DNA from: an uncultured Eubacteriales bacterium
GTDB taxonomy: Bacteria; Bacillota; Clostridia; Oscillospirales; Oscillospiraceae
Assembly: GCA_900549705.1 (NCBI GenBank)
Contig: URPI01000037.1
Location: forward strand, 1-14,676
Direction: 5' to 3'
Length of the DNA: 14,676 bases
In this document: positions 14,445 to 14,676 of the stretch, one piece after another
Layout: every line of letters starts with the position of its first letter
Position numbering within the stretch: position 1 is the stretch's first letter
Made by a program: the position numbers and the translations under genes
Notes under the pieces: generated by a model
What the model saw: the letters and a program-made list of their open reading frames with translations, nothing else
Database searches by the model: none
Told to the model about the DNA's origin: nothing

Positions 14445-14473
14445 TTGCAAAACGGGCAGAAGCGTGATATAAC
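14445..14473 (+). promoter_or_regulatory. Promoter facing right, near-copy of the rarA promoter
   Basis: TTGCAA (14445-14450), 17-base spacer, TATAAC (14468-14473). AAAACGGGCAGAA and GTGATATAA-type segments are shared with the rarA promoter in inverted orientation. It drives a leader with a terminator at 14534-14554 and, beyond it, the methyltransferase-like gene. Confidence 0.7.
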
Positions 14474-14533
14474 ATGACCAAACGAGATAAAATAGTTGTA
14501 TTTTGGTTCTTTACCGATTACATAAGCCGAAAG

Positions 14534-14554
14534 GCCGCAGAAATGCGGCTTTTT
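14534..14554 (+). terminator. Intrinsic terminator/attenuator in the leader
   Basis: GCCGCA-gaaa-TGCGGC followed by TTTTT. It lies about 75 bases after the expected start of transcription from 14445-14473 and 82 bases before the next gene. An earlier AAGCCG (14524-14529) could compete for CGGCTT (14546-14551). The product could be a short RNA, or this could be an attenuator. Confidence 0.7.
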
Positions 14555-14565
14555 CAAGGCACAAT

Positions 14566-14583
14566 GGTTAGCAGTATCTAACC
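14566..14583. promoter_or_regulatory. Operator-like palindrome 1 (GGTTAG-N6-CTAACC)
   Basis: GGTTAG (14566-14571), CAGTAT, CTAACC (14578-14583), a perfect 6-6-6 inverted repeat upstream of the last gene. Its centre is 35 bp from the matching palindrome at 14602-14617. Confidence 0.55.
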
Positions 14584-14601
14584 GCCCGGATGCACGCGTC
14601 G

Positions 14602-14617
14602 GTTAGGTTAATCTAAC
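14602..14617. promoter_or_regulatory. Operator-like palindrome 2 (GTTAG-N6-CTAAC)
   Basis: GTTAG-gttaat-CTAAC, same core and spacing as the first site. The sequence from 14603, TTAGGTTAATCTAAC, also resembles the DtxR/IdeR iron box (TTAGGTTAGSCTAACCTAA; 14 of 19 positions by eye). It lies 20 bases before the ATG at 14637. Confidence 0.5.
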
Positions 14618-14636
14618 ATTGAAAGGAATGATAGCG

Positions 14637-14676
14637 ATGCAGGAACACAAGAATTTCTGGGACAAAAATGCCGGAC
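14637..14676 (+). CDS. Start of a probable SAM-dependent methyltransferase (cut by window edge)
   Basis: Only 13 codons are visible: MQEHKNFWDKNAG. The 'FWDKNAG' opening is typical of class I SAM methyltransferases of the UbiE/methyltransf_11 type, where it precedes the SAM-binding domain, but this is a thin basis. The ATG at 14637 is 10 bases behind AAAGGA (14622-14627); another in-frame ATG at 14628 directly touches that site and is less likely. The two palindromes immediately upstream suggest regulated expression. Confidence 0.5.
   Translation, partial: MQEHKNFWDKNAG

Noticed and set aside
14309..14557. 82-codon reading frame on the - strand in the rarA upstream gap
   Set aside because: It would start at TTG with no ribosome site and runs through the right-facing promoter, the 27-bp palindrome and the terminator; the composition looks random.
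14474..14581. 35-codon + frame starting MTKRDK just after the right-facing promoter
   Set aside because: Its ATG begins one base after the -10 box, upstream of the likely transcription start, and it has no ribosome site.
1..14676. CRISPR array, insertion sequence, tRNA or rRNA
   Set aside because: No regularly spaced repeats, no transposase-like frame, no cloverleaf-like or rRNA-like sequence was seen on either strand.

Overview
The window most likely comes from a spore-forming, strictly anaerobic Firmicute of class Clostridia, probably an Oscillospiraceae/Ruminococcaceae-type gut bacterium. The reasons are the spoIIGA-sigE sporulation pair, the redox repressor Rex, the DUF951 protein, GC-rich coding sequence with strong AGGAGG-type ribosome sites, and the mix of radical SAM and nitrogenase-like genes. 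The genus is inference; no rRNA or other marker is present.

Positions 1-7079 (+ strand) look like one operon, open at the left edge. It contains the C-terminal end of an iron/corrinoid-type ABC substrate-binding protein, a FecCD-type permease, its ATPase, two nitrogenase component-1-like subunits (D-like and K-like), a NifH-like iron protein, a second substrate-binding protein with its own signal peptide, and a flavodoxin-like protein. Gaps are very small or are overlaps, and a strong hairpin at 7114-7157 ends the unit. The D-like subunit keeps the three cysteines that would hold an Fe-S cluster, while the K-like subunit has lost all three of its own. The FeMo-cofactor cysteine also appears to be missing. 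This therefore looks like a DPOR/CfbCD/Mar-like reductase rather than a nitrogen fixer. The inferred job is import of a metal chelate, corrinoid or other tetrapyrrole followed by ATP-driven reduction, possibly with flavodoxin as electron donor. I consider this the most interesting system in the window.

Positions 7080-10280 (+) carry a TetR-family regulator with a near-consensus promoter, a strong hairpin terminator, then a coupled pair: a six-helix HdeD/DUF308-like membrane protein and a radical SAM protein with a cysteine-rich C-terminus. Hairpins follow, including a terminator for the converging rex gene.

Positions 10282-14257 are on the - strand and are ordinary chromosomal genes: rarA and a DUF951 gene (one unit, strong terminator), spoIIGA-sigE (overlapping), and rex with its own promoter. 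sigG does not follow sigE.

Positions 14203-14636 are a gene-free, regulation-rich gap. It holds the rarA promoter facing left, an almost identical promoter facing right about 200 bp away, a 27-bp palindrome, a terminator in the right-facing leader, and two GTTAG-N6-CTAAC palindromes just before a gene cut by the window edge, probably a SAM-dependent methyltransferase.

Several starts were set from ribosome-site spacing: the D-like subunit at 2196, flavodoxin at 6528 (ATG rather than GTG 6522), rex at 10956, spoIIGA at a TTG at 12492, and rarA at a GTG at 14202.
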